This document shows positions 26,241-35,228 of a DNA stretch of 64,000 nucleotides, piece by piece. Source of the DNA: Rhodococcus erythropolis NBRC 15567. GTDB taxonomy: Bacteria > Actinomycetota > Actinomycetes > Mycobacteriales > Mycobacteriaceae. Numbering within the stretch: position 1 is the stretch's first letter; every line of letters begins with the position of its first letter. A model generated the notes under the pieces. That model saw only the letters and a list, made by a program, of their open reading frames with translations. It was not told where the DNA came from and made no database searches. Where the stretch lies: contig NZ_BCRM01000001.1 in the NCBI RefSeq assembly GCF_001552595.1, forward strand, positions 620,001 to 684,000. The letters run 5' to 3'. Made by a program: the position numbers and the translations under genes.

Positions 26241-26903
26241 TCAGGGAGTCTGGCTACCGAGTTCCGCGGACAACCGGGCGCAATGCTCCACCAAGACGCG
26301 ACCGTGGCTGGCGCAGACCTCGTCCGTCAGACGGAATGTCGGGCCGACGACGCTGAGCGCTCCGGCTATCTGACCGACTGCGTTGTAGATCGGCGCGGCA
26401 ACTCCGGTCGAGTGATCCTCGATGGTGTCGTGCGCAATGGCGTACCCGCTCTCGCCTACCTTGCCGCTCAACGCTGCGCCGACGGCGGTGCCGTCCAGGG
26501 GAACGCTCTGTCCCACCCACCCCATGTGGCGGATCGCGTGCGTGCCCTCGATCTGATCGAGATACAGCGCAGTGTCTTTCGGTCCCATCGTCGACAGGTA
26601 GGTCGATTCCCTCGTGGTTTCGGCGATGGCCTTCATCGCGGGCCGGGCTCTCGGCAACAGTTGATTGTCACCGAGAGCGCGAGCTCCGATCTGCAGTAGC
26701 CGCGGGCCGACGCGATAGACGTTGTCCTCGCCGCGAACGACGAACTCGGTTTGTTCGAGGCTTCTGATCAGGCGAAGGGCGGTACTGGTTGCCAGATCGG
26801 TTGCCTTGGCGGCGTCGCCGAGCGTCAATCCGCCGTGCTCGACGATCGCACCGAGAAGTTCGAACGTGCGATTCGCGCTGCGGGTCACGTCGCCGGGGGC
26901 CAT
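26241..26903 (-). CDS. IclR-family regulator near CoA-transferase/acyl-CoA dehydrogenase
   Basis: 220 aa, shorter than most IclR proteins. HTH in LTLGDAAKATDLATSTALRLIRSLEQ (about 25-50), effector domain STYLSTMGPKDTALYLDQIEG, VPLDGTAVGAALSG and GYAIAHDTIEDHSTGVAAPIYNAVG. ATG 26903 follows GGAGTAGGAC. Same strand and 37 bp from the CaiB gene and the acyl-CoA dehydrogenase, so these three probably form one unit, with this protein as regulator. Confidence 0.85.
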   Translation of the reverse strand: MAPGDVTRSANRTFELLGAIVEHGGLTLGDAAKATDLATSTALRLIRSLEQTEFVVRGEDNVYRVGPRLLQIGARALGDNQLLPRARPAMKAIAETTRESTYLSTMGPKDTALYLDQIEGTHAIRHMGWVGQSVPLDGTAVGAALSGKVGESGYAIAHDTIEDHSTGVAAPIYNAVGQIAGALSVVGPTFRLTDEVCASHGRVLVEHCARLSAELGSQTP

Positions 26904-26940
26904 GTCCTACTCCAAGTGCCGAGGGATGTCTGCGCTGAAT

Positions 26941-28083
26941 CTATCGCGAGCCCGGCAGTACCTCACCGTGGTGCTCGTCCAGCAGGGGACTGCGGCGGAC
27001 ATCGGGGCGTTGGCTCTCACCGAACACGACGGGTTGTCGTACGTAGGAGATCTTTCCTGCTACCGGGTGCTCGAACGATTCGACGACTCCGCGATACTCG
27101 GCCTGTGCGGAGGTGAGTGCCTGCTGGACGTCCCAGATCTCCGAGCCGGCGAGGCCCGCGTCGCCGAGAATGCCGACCACGTCGGCGACGGTCTTTCCGG
27201 CAGCCCAGTTTTCGATCTCCTTGCGCAGTGCCGGCTCGTTCTCGGTCCGGGCGGTGTCGTCGGCAAATCGAGGATCTGCGATCAGGTCGATGCGATTCAT
27301 CGTCTGCGCCAATTTCTCGAAGCCGGATTGGCTCGCAACCGCGAGGACAAAGAGTCCGTCGTCGGCCCGATAGGTGTCGAATGGTGTCGACACCGGATGA
27401 CGGTTACCGACGCGTGGGGGAGTGAGCCCGGTGGATTGCAGTTGGCTGTGTGCTGTCGGCAGCATGGCGAGCATGCTGTCGAACATCGCGACGTCCAGAT
27501 GCTGCCCGAGCCCGGTCGCCCGAGCGCCCAGCAGGGCGGTACTGATTCCCCAGGCAGCGAACAGCCCGGCGACCAGGTCTCCGAACGACTCACCCAGCCG
27601 GGTCGGGCCGGATTCTTCCGAGCCGGTGATGCTCATGATTCCCGAAAGAGCCTGGACTACAAGGTCGTAGGCGGCGGCGCCGGACATGGGTCCGTCCTGG
27701 CCGAAACCGGAGATGGACGCGTACACGATCCGCGGATTGCGAGCCCGCGCAGCTTCGTAGTCGATTCCCAGGCGCTTGGTGACGCCCGGGCGAAAGTTTT
27801 CCACGACGACGTCGGCGGTCTCGATGAGCGTCAGCAGCGCCTCACGGTCCTCGTCGTTCTTGAGGTTGAGTGCCACCGAACGCTTGCCACGATTGAGCAC
27901 GTTGAAGTAGATGCTCTCGCCGTCGCGGAACGGGCCGAGGTGCCTCGAGTCTTCACCGTGTTCGGATTCGATCTTGACGACGTCCGCACCGGCGTCGGAA
28001 AGCAGTGCGGTGCAGTAGGGTCCGGCGAGGACGCGCGAGAGGTCGATGACCCGGATGCCGTCGAGTGGGGGAAGTGCAGACAT
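26941..28083 (-). CDS. CaiB/BaiF-family (class III) CoA-transferase
   Basis: 380 aa, moves CoA from an acyl-CoA to a free acid through an Asp-bound anhydride. The family start DGIRVIDLSRVLAGPYC, ADVVKIE, VENFRPG and the catalytic Asp in HLDVAMFDSMLAML are visible. ATG 28083 has AAAGG upstream; a longer reading is possible but overlaps the acyl-CoA dehydrogenase. 11 bp after the dehydrogenase gene, which suggests that the acid is activated here and then desaturated. Substrate unknown. Confidence 0.9.
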   Translation of the reverse strand: MSALPPLDGIRVIDLSRVLAGPYCTALLSDAGADVVKIESEHGEDSRHLGPFRDGESIYFNVLNRGKRSVALNLKNDEDREALLTLIETADVVVENFRPGVTKRLGIDYEAARARNPRIVYASISGFGQDGPMSGAAAYDLVVQALSGIMSITGSEESGPTRLGESFGDLVAGLFAAWGISTALLGARATGLGQHLDVAMFDSMLAMLPTAHSQLQSTGLTPPRVGNRHPVSTPFDTYRADDGLFVLAVASQSGFEKLAQTMNRIDLIADPRFADDTARTENEPALRKEIENWAAGKTVADVVGILGDAGLAGSEIWDVQQALTSAQAEYRGVVESFEHPVAGKISYVRQPVVFGESQRPDVRRSPLLDEHHGEVLPGSR

Positions 28084-28094
28084 GTCCGTGCCTT

Positions 28095-29264
28095 TCAGAA
28101 ATCGGTGGAACGCGGCGACGGAGCGTTGCCGGCAATGGTGAGCAATTGGATCTGCGAGGTGCCCTCGAAGATGCGGAGAATGCGGCAATCGCGGTACAGG
28201 CGTTCGATTTCCGATTCGCGCATGAATCCCGCGCCGCCGTGGATCTGTACGGTTTGATCGACGATCGAGAAGCAGGCCTCGGTGGCGACGTACTTCGAAA
28301 TCGATGCGGCGCGGCGGATGTCCTGACCGGCGTCCTTGACGTCGGCGGCCCAGTCTGCGGTGACGCGTGATGCGACCAGTTGCGCGTCGCAGCCACCGAG
28401 GAGTAGCTGGATTGCCTGGAAGTCGAAGATCGGCGTGCCGAACTGCTTTCGCTCCGTTGCGTACTCGCGTCCCAGTTCCCAAGCGCGCAAAGCGATGCCG
28501 TTTGCCATTGCCGCTACGTCGATGCGTGCTCGGTTCAGGGCGGTCAAGGCGATGTTGCCGCCGCGACCTTCGGTGCCGATCACCGAGTCGAGCGGCAGCA
28601 CGACGTCGTCGAGGTAGACGGTGTATGTCGGAGCCGAACGAATTCCCATCTTGTCCTGCGGCTCCGAGTAACTGATTCCCGGAGTGCCCTTGGGGACGAC
28701 GAAGGCGGTGATGCCGCGGAATCCTGCGCTCGGGTCCGTCTTGGCGAAGAGCACGACCAGGTCGGCTTCCTTCGCGTTGGAGATGTACGTCTTGGATCCG
28801 GAGAGATGCCAGCCGTCGTCCTCGCGTCGAGCGACGGTACGCATCGAGGCGATGTCGGAGCCGGCGTCGGGTTCGGTGAGTGCAAATCCGGCCAGCAGTT
28901 CGCCCGACGCGAGCTGGGGCAACCAGCGGTGCTTCTGCTCTTCGGAACCGCCGACGAGAATCGGCTCGAGGCCCAGGTAGTGCGCGGTGTAAATCGATGC
29001 CAGTGCGGCGTCGGTGCGTGCAACTTCTTCGATGGCGACCAGTTGGGTTCGTGTCGACAGGCCCAGACCGCCGAATTCCTCCGGCACGGAAATGCCCATG
29101 AGGTCCTGCTGTCCGAGGCGCTTGACCAGCTGCGCCGGGAACTCTTTGGATTCGTCGCGTGCGGCTGCTCCGGGTTGGATCTCGGCGTTGGCGAAGGCTC
29201 GGACGGTGCTGCGGAACTCAGCGAGATCAACGCTGTCGATGTCGTGCGCGGTCTGGGTGGTCAC
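28095..29264 (-). CDS. Acyl-CoA dehydrogenase, glutaryl-CoA dehydrogenase-like
   Basis: 389 aa when started at GTG 29264, which has AAGGAG 6 bp upstream. FAD/acyl motifs: FALTEPDAGSDIASM, WHLSGSKTYISNA, RKQFGTPIFDFQAIQ and IHGGAGFMRESEIERLYRD; the catalytic Glu lies in RIFEGTSQIQ. Closest in style to short- or branched-chain dehydrogenases. First gene of the unit with CaiB transferase and IclR. It would form an enoyl-CoA from the acid activated by the transferase. Confidence 0.9.
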   Translation of the reverse strand: MTTQTAHDIDSVDLAEFRSTVRAFANAEIQPGAAARDESKEFPAQLVKRLGQQDLMGISVPEEFGGLGLSTRTQLVAIEEVARTDAALASIYTAHYLGLEPILVGGSEEQKHRWLPQLASGELLAGFALTEPDAGSDIASMRTVARREDDGWHLSGSKTYISNAKEADLVVLFAKTDPSAGFRGITAFVVPKGTPGISYSEPQDKMGIRSAPTYTVYLDDVVLPLDSVIGTEGRGGNIALTALNRARIDVAAMANGIALRAWELGREYATERKQFGTPIFDFQAIQLLLGGCDAQLVASRVTADWAADVKDAGQDIRRAASISKYVATEACFSIVDQTVQIHGGAGFMRESEIERLYRDCRILRIFEGTSQIQLLTIAGNAPSPRSTDF

Positions 29265-29301
29265 GGGGGGCTCCTTCGAAGCGAGGTAGTTCACGAATTT
29301 C

Positions 29302-29333
29302 ATCTAATGGAATCTAATTGCCACTAGTTGGCA
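29302..29333 (-). promoter_or_regulatory. Repeats in acyl-CoA dehydrogenase upstream region
   Basis: ATCTAAT occurs at 29302-29308 and again at 29312-29318 (10-bp period), directly followed by TGCCA-N5-TGGCA (29319-29333), a 15-bp inverted repeat. This lies 38-69 bp upstream of the GTG start and may be the site of the second IclR regulator. Confidence 0.4.
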
Positions 29334-29406
29334 CGACTGACTATGGCTGAGGGTGGCGAATTTGTCCAGGGGTGGAGCTGTTGTGTCGCGGCTCACGTTC
29401 TGCAAT

Positions 29407-29442
29407 GATCAACTTGTCTAATCCTGTATAGACAAGTTGATC
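29407..29442 (+). promoter_or_regulatory. 14-bp inverted repeat before GDH-hutC (HutC-type site)
   Basis: GATCAACTTGTCTA (29407-29420) and its exact reverse complement (29429-29442) flank an 8-bp spacer. A -10-like TCTAAT (29417-29422) lies inside. The segment CCTGTATAGACAAG (29423-29436) matches the hut permease palindrome at 12 of 14 positions. The site stands 58 bp before the GDH start; since hutC follows GDH, this would allow feedback control. Confidence 0.6.
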
Positions 29443-29499
29443 GCGGATCGAACCCACTACAAGTCGGAAGCAGCGTGGCTTTCGGCGGAAGGTGCTGAC

Positions 29500-32400
29500 A
29501 TGAGCCTCGTTTCAGTCGACACGACACCGGACTCCGAGAATGTGAGGAGGGTGTGCAGTAGGTATTTCGAGGGCTTGTCGGCTGATCGATACGCGGCGCT
29601 CGCCGAAGACCGCAAGCTTGCGATGGTCGCCGCGCACATGGATCTTTCGCGCCGACGGGGACACAACTCGTCGATCTCGAGACTCGCGCCGGCCGGGGAG
29701 CTGGGGGACGGGCCGGCAATTCAATACGTCGGCGACGACATGCCGCAGCTCGTCGAAGCGGTACTGGCGACACTTGCCCGCGCGCGCATGGAGCCGGAAT
29801 TCGTGGTGCACCCAGTGCTTCGCACAGTCGTGCAACCGGCGCACAGCACCGAAGACGCCCGGGTCGGGGAGCGTGCCGAATCATGGATCCACATAGGACT
29901 ACCCGCACATTGTTCGGACGCGCAGGCGCAGGTGATCGCTGATGACGTCGCCGGAATCCTCGACCGTATCGCGCGTGCCTTCCGCGATACCTCGCCCCTG
30001 CGGGATCTCGTCGACGAGGCGCGCGGGCAACTGACCTCGGGCGGTCACGCCGAAGAAGCTGACTTCCTCCAGTGGTGCAGTGCCGGAAACTTCAGTGTCG
30101 TCGGCGGTGCGCGAACAATCGACAGGCACGAGCCGTACACCCTCGGCGTGCTCCCCGATCCAACCGGCTCTTCGGATTCGAAGGCGGTGCCCCTCTCGAT
30201 CGGAGTGGTGTACCTCGGGCAAGGGTTCGGTGGATCCGCATACGCCACCGAGATCGACGTGTCCGTCGGTGACCGTGAATACCGATTCATCGGGTCCTTC
30301 ACCTCGACCGGACTTGTCGCAGACGTCAGGCGGACCCCGCTCGTGCGAGGACGCGTCGCAGACATCTTCGACGCCTCCGGATCCACCGTGGATTCGTTTG
30401 TCGGACAATCGATGCTGGCGGTGATTCAGTCGATTCCGATCACAGTCCTCTTTGCCGCCGACCCGGCCCGAATTGCGGACGCACTGGACGAACTCACTTC
30501 TGTGGACGGCCGCACGTCGTTCCATCTGTTCCTGCAACCCGTGGGATGCTCTCCGACGACGGGGCAAGACCAGGAGCTGTCGGCTTTGCTGTTCGTTCCG
30601 CGCGAGAAATTCAGTACGACGATCAGAACAACGGCCGAGTCGGTACTCGCCGAGGCGCTCGGTGCCCGCACCATCGAGTTCTCCAGTCGAGTATCGGAAT
30701 CTCCCTTGGCTGTCGTGCATTTCACGGCCACAGTCGGCGGTGGAGCAAACTTCGCATCGGCGCGACAAGCGCGGGAGATTCGGGATCTCGTCGTCGACGC
30801 GTGCCTGACGTGGGACGAGCGATTCGTTCTGGATGCTTCGCACTACGACGAGCAGCGCAGGCGTGCTCAGTTCGCCGAGCAAGTTCCGGTGGCATACAAG
30901 CAGGATTTCGACGCCGTCCGCGCCGCCGAGGACATGGCGGTATTCGACGGCCTCGAACTCGGAGAGGTGAGCCCACGGTTGGCCCGATCTGTCGACGGAC
31001 CCGGTACTCACCGACTCGGGCTGTACGTATCAGGTGACCCGCTCTCGCTGGGCGAGGTTCTGCCCGTATTGCAGAGCCTGGGCGTCGACGTGGTCGACGA
31101 GCGTCCGTACGAGCTCGTCTCGGCAGGTTCGGAACAGTCCTGGATCTACGAGTTCACGCTCGACTATCCGAGTGCGCCGGTCGAAGGCTTCGACAACTTT
31201 GCCGCGCGGTTCGCGGCGACGTTTGCCGCGGTTCGAAACGGCTCCGCCGAGCCGGACTCGTTCAACGAACTTGTCGCGATCGCCGGACTCGGTTGGAAAC
31301 AAGTAGTGGTGCTGCGGGCATACGCGGAGTTCTTGCAGCAAGCAGGATTTCCGTACAGCACCAGTCGCGTCGCCGAGGTACTTGCCGATCATCCCGAGAT
31401 CGCCGCCGGTCTGTGCGAATTGTTCGAGAGCCGTTTCGATCCCGACGTCGTAGACGGAGATCGAGGTGCGTGTGCAGCAGCGGAGGTGGAAACAGCCGTG
31501 GCACAAGTGCAAGGACTCGACGCCGATCGGATCCTGCGCGCGTTGTCCGAGCTGGTCCGTAACACGTTGCGTACCAACTACTTCGTCTATGGCACCGAAT
31601 CGCTCGGCGCACTCTCGTTGAAGTTCGATTCGGAGAAGGTGTCCGTACTGCCCTTCCCTCGACCGAAGTTCGAGATATTCGTGTACTCACCCGATGTAGC
31701 AGGTGTGCACCTTCGCTTCGGTACGGTTGCCCGCGGCGGCTTGCGCTGGTCGGATCGGAAAGAGGACTTCCGCACCGAGGTCCTGGGATTGGTGAAGGCG
31801 CAGGCAGTCAAGAACGCGGTCATCGTGCCTGTCGGTGCGAAGGGCGGATTTGTCGTCAAACGCCCGCCGGTTCCAGGACAGGGTGTAGACGCGGACCGAG
31901 AAGCCACGTTGGCGGCCGGGATCGAGTGCTACCGATCCTTCATTCGCGGACTACTCGATCTGACCGACAACGTCGACAAACAGAGCGGCGCCGTTGTCGC
32001 GGCGCGAAGGGTCGTTCGCCACGACGGGGACGACACTTATCTTGTTGTCGCCGCGGACAAGGGCACTGCAAAGTTTTCCGACATCGCGAACGACGTTGCC
32101 GCGCAGTACGGATTCTGGCTCGGCGACGCCTTCGCATCCGGCGGATCGGTCGGCTACGACCACAAAGCCATGGGTATCACGGCGAAGGGCGCCTGGGAGA
32201 GTGTCAAGCGGCACTTCCGGGAATTCGGCGTCGATACCCAGCACGACGACTTCACCGCGGTGGGGATCGGAGACATGAGTGGTGACGTCTTCGGCAACGG
32301 TATGTTGTGCAGCAAGCACATTCGTCTCCTCGCGGCGTTCGATCATCGGCACGTGTTCGTCGACCCGAACCCGTCACCTGAGCGCTCGTACGACGAGCGA

Positions 32401-34146
32401 TCACGTCTCTTCTCGCTCCCACGATCGTCGTGGGCCGACTACGACCCGACCTTGATCAGTGCGGGTGGCGGAGTGTGGGAACGCTCGGCGAAGCGCGTTC
32501 CGATCAGTGACGAGATGCGACAGGCACTGGGTCTCGACGCCGACGTCACCGAACTGACTCCACCGCAACTGGTTCGGGCGATTCTGCGGTCCCCGACAGA
32601 TCTCTTGTGGAACGGCGGCATTGGAACGTACGTCAAGGCCTCCGGTGAGTCCGACCTCGAAGTCGGCGACAAGAGTAATGACGCGGTTCGGGTGAACGGC
32701 AACGAAGTGCGTGCACGTGTGATCGGGGAAGGAGGCAACCTCGGCCTCACCCAAGCAGGACGAATCGAATACGCGCGTATCGGCGGACGGATCAATACAG
32801 ACGCCCTCGACAATTCCGCGGGAGTCGATTGCTCCGATCACGAGGTGAACATCAAGATCCTTCTCGACTCCCTGATCAGCTCAGGCGTCGTCGCGGACTC
32901 ACATCGCGACGCACTGCTCGAATCGTTGACCGACCAGGTCGCCGAACTCGTTCTTGCAGACAACCGTTCACAGAACGAACTGATGGGCACCACGCGTGCG
33001 GATGCGGGGGCAATGATCGGCGTGCACGGAAGAGTGATTTCGAACCTCGAATCTCGCGGAATCGTCGACCGCGTCATCGAAGGGTTTCCGACCAAGAAGC
33101 AGTTCGCCGCGGCCGAGAAGACGGGAACGGGGCTGACGTCGCCGGAACTCGCCACACTGATGGCCCACGTCAAACTCGATCTGAAATCCACGCTGTTGGC
33201 TGGAAGCTCGATCGACAACCAGATCTACCGCAAGGCGCTGGTGAACTACTTTCCGGAGGGTGTTCGAGATGCAGGGGGCGACGCCCTCGACCGGCACCCA
33301 TTGCGGCGCGAGATCGTCGCGACCGTGCTGACGAACAACGTCATCGATCGGGGCGGCATCACCTATGCGTATCGGCTCGGTGAAGAGGTCGGCGCTGATC
33401 CGGAAGACGCGGTACGTGCCTTCACCGTGGTTTCCGAGGTGTTCGGACTGTGGAAGTTGTGGCACGACATCAGCAAAGCCTCGATCTCGACTGCCGTATC
33501 CGACGAGTTGATCCTGCTCACCAGGCGACTGCTCGACCGGGCGTCACGGTGGATGCTGACGCGTCGGCCGCAACCGCTGGCCGTCGGGGCCGAGATCAGC
33601 AGATTCGGTGATCGCATCGCGGAGGCGTCGACCGAGCTCGATGACTGGCTGGTAGGCGCAGATCAGCGGAACCTGGCTGCGCGAACGGTCCTCATCACGG
33701 ACAAGGGCGCGCCGGAGAACCTGGTCAGGCGAGTGGAGATCTTGCTCGATCAGTTCGGACTGCTCGATGTGGTGGAGATCGCTGACCTCGCCGATCGCAC
33801 AATCTCGGAGACCGGTGAACTCTACTTCCGGCTCGGCGAGCTTGTTGGGCTCGTCCCGATGCTCAATCGAGTGTCGGCATTGAGCAAGGACGGAAAATGG
33901 AACGCATTGGCGAGGTTGTCGCTGCGGGACGAGTTGTACTCGACGGTGCGGGCCTTGACCCTCGACGTCTTGGCCGACGCGGAAGCGGGTGACTCGACAG
34001 CGGAAAAACTCTCCAGGTGGGAAGAAAGGAATGCGTCGAGAATCGAGAGGTCGACTCTCGCGCTCGCCGAGATCGAGGCATCGGGGCAACACGATCTTGC
34101 TGCGCTTTCGGTTGCGACGAGCCAATTGCGGCGCATGGTGGGCTAG
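29500..34146 (+). CDS. gdh: NAD-specific glutamate dehydrogenase, large (GDH2/L-180 type)
   Basis: A 1548-aa enzyme, the size of the 180-kDa NAD-GDH family, which deaminates glutamate to 2-oxoglutarate. The N-terminal part (about 1-680) holds ACT-like regulatory regions; the catalytic domain (about 700-1200) shows RFGTVARGGLRWSDRKEDF, QAVKNAVIVPVGAKGGFVVK with catalytic lysines, and the Rossmann part GIGDMSGDVFGNGMLCS; a long helical tail follows. ATG 29500 follows GGAAGG; TTG 29437 in frame lies inside the operator. It is followed by hutC, which places glutamate disposal in the histidine pathway. Confidence 0.95.
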   Translation: MSLVSVDTTPDSENVRRVCSRYFEGLSADRYAALAEDRKLAMVAAHMDLSRRRGHNSSISRLAPAGELGDGPAIQYVGDDMPQLVEAVLATLARARMEPEFVVHPVLRTVVQPAHSTEDARVGERAESWIHIGLPAHCSDAQAQVIADDVAGILDRIARAFRDTSPLRDLVDEARGQLTSGGHAEEADFLQWCSAGNFSVVGGARTIDRHEPYTLGVLPDPTGSSDSKAVPLSIGVVYLGQGFGGSAYATEIDVSVGDREYRFIGSFTSTGLVADVRRTPLVRGRVADIFDASGSTVDSFVGQSMLAVIQSIPITVLFAADPARIADALDELTSVDGRTSFHLFLQPVGCSPTTGQDQELSALLFVPREKFSTTIRTTAESVLAEALGARTIEFSSRVSESPLAVVHFTATVGGGANFASARQAREIRDLVVDACLTWDERFVLDASHYDEQRRRAQFAEQVPVAYKQDFDAVRAAEDMAVFDGLELGEVSPRLARSVDGPGTHRLGLYVSGDPLSLGEVLPVLQSLGVDVVDERPYELVSAGSEQSWIYEFTLDYPSAPVEGFDNFAARFAATFAAVRNGSAEPDSFNELVAIAGLGWKQVVVLRAYAEFLQQAGFPYSTSRVAEVLADHPEIAAGLCELFESRFDPDVVDGDRGACAAAEVETAVAQVQGLDADRILRALSELVRNTLRTNYFVYGTESLGALSLKFDSEKVSVLPFPRPKFEIFVYSPDVAGVHLRFGTVARGGLRWSDRKEDFRTEVLGLVKAQAVKNAVIVPVGAKGGFVVKRPPVPGQGVDADREATLAAGIECYRSFIRGLLDLTDNVDKQSGAVVAARRVVRHDGDDTYLVVAADKGTAKFSDIANDVAAQYGFWLGDAFASGGSVGYDHKAMGITAKGAWESVKRHFREFGVDTQHDDFTAVGIGDMSGDVFGNGMLCSKHIRLLAAFDHRHVFVDPNPSPERSYDERSRLFSLPRSSWADYDPTLISAGGGVWERSAKRVPISDEMRQALGLDADVTELTPPQLVRAILRSPTDLLWNGGIGTYVKASGESDLEVGDKSNDAVRVNGNEVRARVIGEGGNLGLTQAGRIEYARIGGRINTDALDNSAGVDCSDHEVNIKILLDSLISSGVVADSHRDALLESLTDQVAELVLADNRSQNELMGTTRADAGAMIGVHGRVISNLESRGIVDRVIEGFPTKKQFAAAEKTGTGLTSPELATLMAHVKLDLKSTLLAGSSIDNQIYRKALVNYFPEGVRDAGGDALDRHPLRREIVATVLTNNVIDRGGITYAYRLGEEVGADPEDAVRAFTVVSEVFGLWKLWHDISKASISTAVSDELILLTRRLLDRASRWMLTRRPQPLAVGAEISRFGDRIAEASTELDDWLVGADQRNLAARTVLITDKGAPENLVRRVEILLDQFGLLDVVEIADLADRTISETGELYFRLGELVGLVPMLNRVSALSKDGKWNALARLSLRDELYSTVRALTLDVLADAEAGDSTAEKLSRWEERNASRIERSTLALAEIEASGQHDLAALSVATSQLRRMVG

Positions 34147-34255
34147 GCCCGGCGCGGACGCCCGCGGATTGATCGGAAAGGTGCGCGAGACGGATAGACT
34201 TCGAAGGCCGAACGGGAGAACCGACTCGGTGGTTTTCGACGAACGGGTGGTGGCG

Positions 34256-35011
34256 ATGGCGATTGCTGAAGTGGACGCAGAACTCGCCGTGCTGTTCAAC
34301 GAGGCAGGCGGCGAGTCCGCCCCTGCCTACGAACGGGTGAAGAACCTCGTGGTCTCGCAGATCAATTCGGGTCGGTGGACCGAAGGCGATCAGCTGCCTT
34401 CGGAAAATCAACTGGTCAGTGCGCTTGGGTTGTCACGTATGACGATCAACCGAGCGCTTCGTGAACTCACCAGCGACGGTCTGATCGTGCGGATGATGGG
34501 GGTCGGTACTTTTGTCGCCGCCACGAAGACCGCGTCCCCGCTGTTCGAAGTAAAGAACATCGCCGACGAGATTCAGCGCCGCGGCCACCGTCATCGAACC
34601 GCGGTCGTGTTCGTTCGTGAGGAAGAAACCGACCACGGGCAGACGTTCCTTCGTGAATCGGTGGGCAAACGGGTGTTCCATTCGCTGATGGTGCACTTCG
34701 AGGACGAAACCCCGATTCAGGTGGAAGACCGGTTCGTGAATCCGAACGAGGCGCCCGACTATCTGCGCCAGGACTTCACCGCGATCACCCCCAACAACTA
34801 CTTGAGTGACGTTGCGCCTCTGGTTCGCGGCGAGCATGTCGTGGAAGCAGTGTTAGGGAGCCCGGACGAATGCGAGCTGCTCCGCATCGATCGAGGGGAA
34901 CCGTGTCTGTTGATTCGCCGCCGCACCTGGTCGGCCAACGGGTTGGTCAGTGCGGCGCGCTTGATCCACCCCGGTTCACGCAATCGCTTGGAAGGAACCT
35001 TCGAGCGCTGA
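34256..35011 (+). CDS. hutC: Histidine utilization repressor HutC (GntR family)
   Basis: 251-aa GntR regulator with UTRA effector domain. HTH SENQLVSALGLSRMTINRALRELTSDGLIVR and GVGTFVA, then the HutC-specific run FEVKNIADEIQRRGHRH, HFEDETPIQVEDRFVN, LRQDFT and CLLIRRRTWS to HPGSRNRLEG, which I recognise from Pseudomonas HutC. ATG 34256 gives the usual N-terminal length; GTG 34229 with GGGAG upstream is the alternative. Urocanate is the known inducer of HutC. It follows GDH after about 110 bp and likely acts on the TGTATA-type sites at 21161 and 29423. Confidence 0.92.
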   Translation: MAIAEVDAELAVLFNEAGGESAPAYERVKNLVVSQINSGRWTEGDQLPSENQLVSALGLSRMTINRALRELTSDGLIVRMMGVGTFVAATKTASPLFEVKNIADEIQRRGHRHRTAVVFVREEETDHGQTFLRESVGKRVFHSLMVHFEDETPIQVEDRFVNPNEAPDYLRQDFTAITPNNYLSDVAPLVRGEHVVEAVLGSPDECELLRIDRGEPCLLIRRRTWSANGLVSAARLIHPGSRNRLEGTFER

Positions 35012-35228
35012 TCGTTTCGAGTGGGGAGTCCTGAACGCAGGCTCGTCCGATCGCACCATTTTCGGGGTCGAGTTCGGTGCAATCGACCAGGACGTGACTG
35101 CGAGCACACTGAGATCATGGGTGGACGGTTATTGCTTCCGCAACCTCACTTCCCGACGAGTGAGACCTGAGCGGATCGCAGCAACGCTGTCTACGCCACT
35201 GGCTTCCATGATCGAAGGAGTTCGACCT

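Noticed and set aside
26722-28257. A 511-codon open frame on + opposite IclR, CaiB and part of the dehydrogenase
   Set aside because: Crosses gene borders of three real genes and has no domain or ribosome site.
28084-28482. Longer start for the CaiB-type transferase
   Set aside because: Would overlap the acyl-CoA dehydrogenase coding region; ATG 28083 has a ribosome site and the family's usual first residues.
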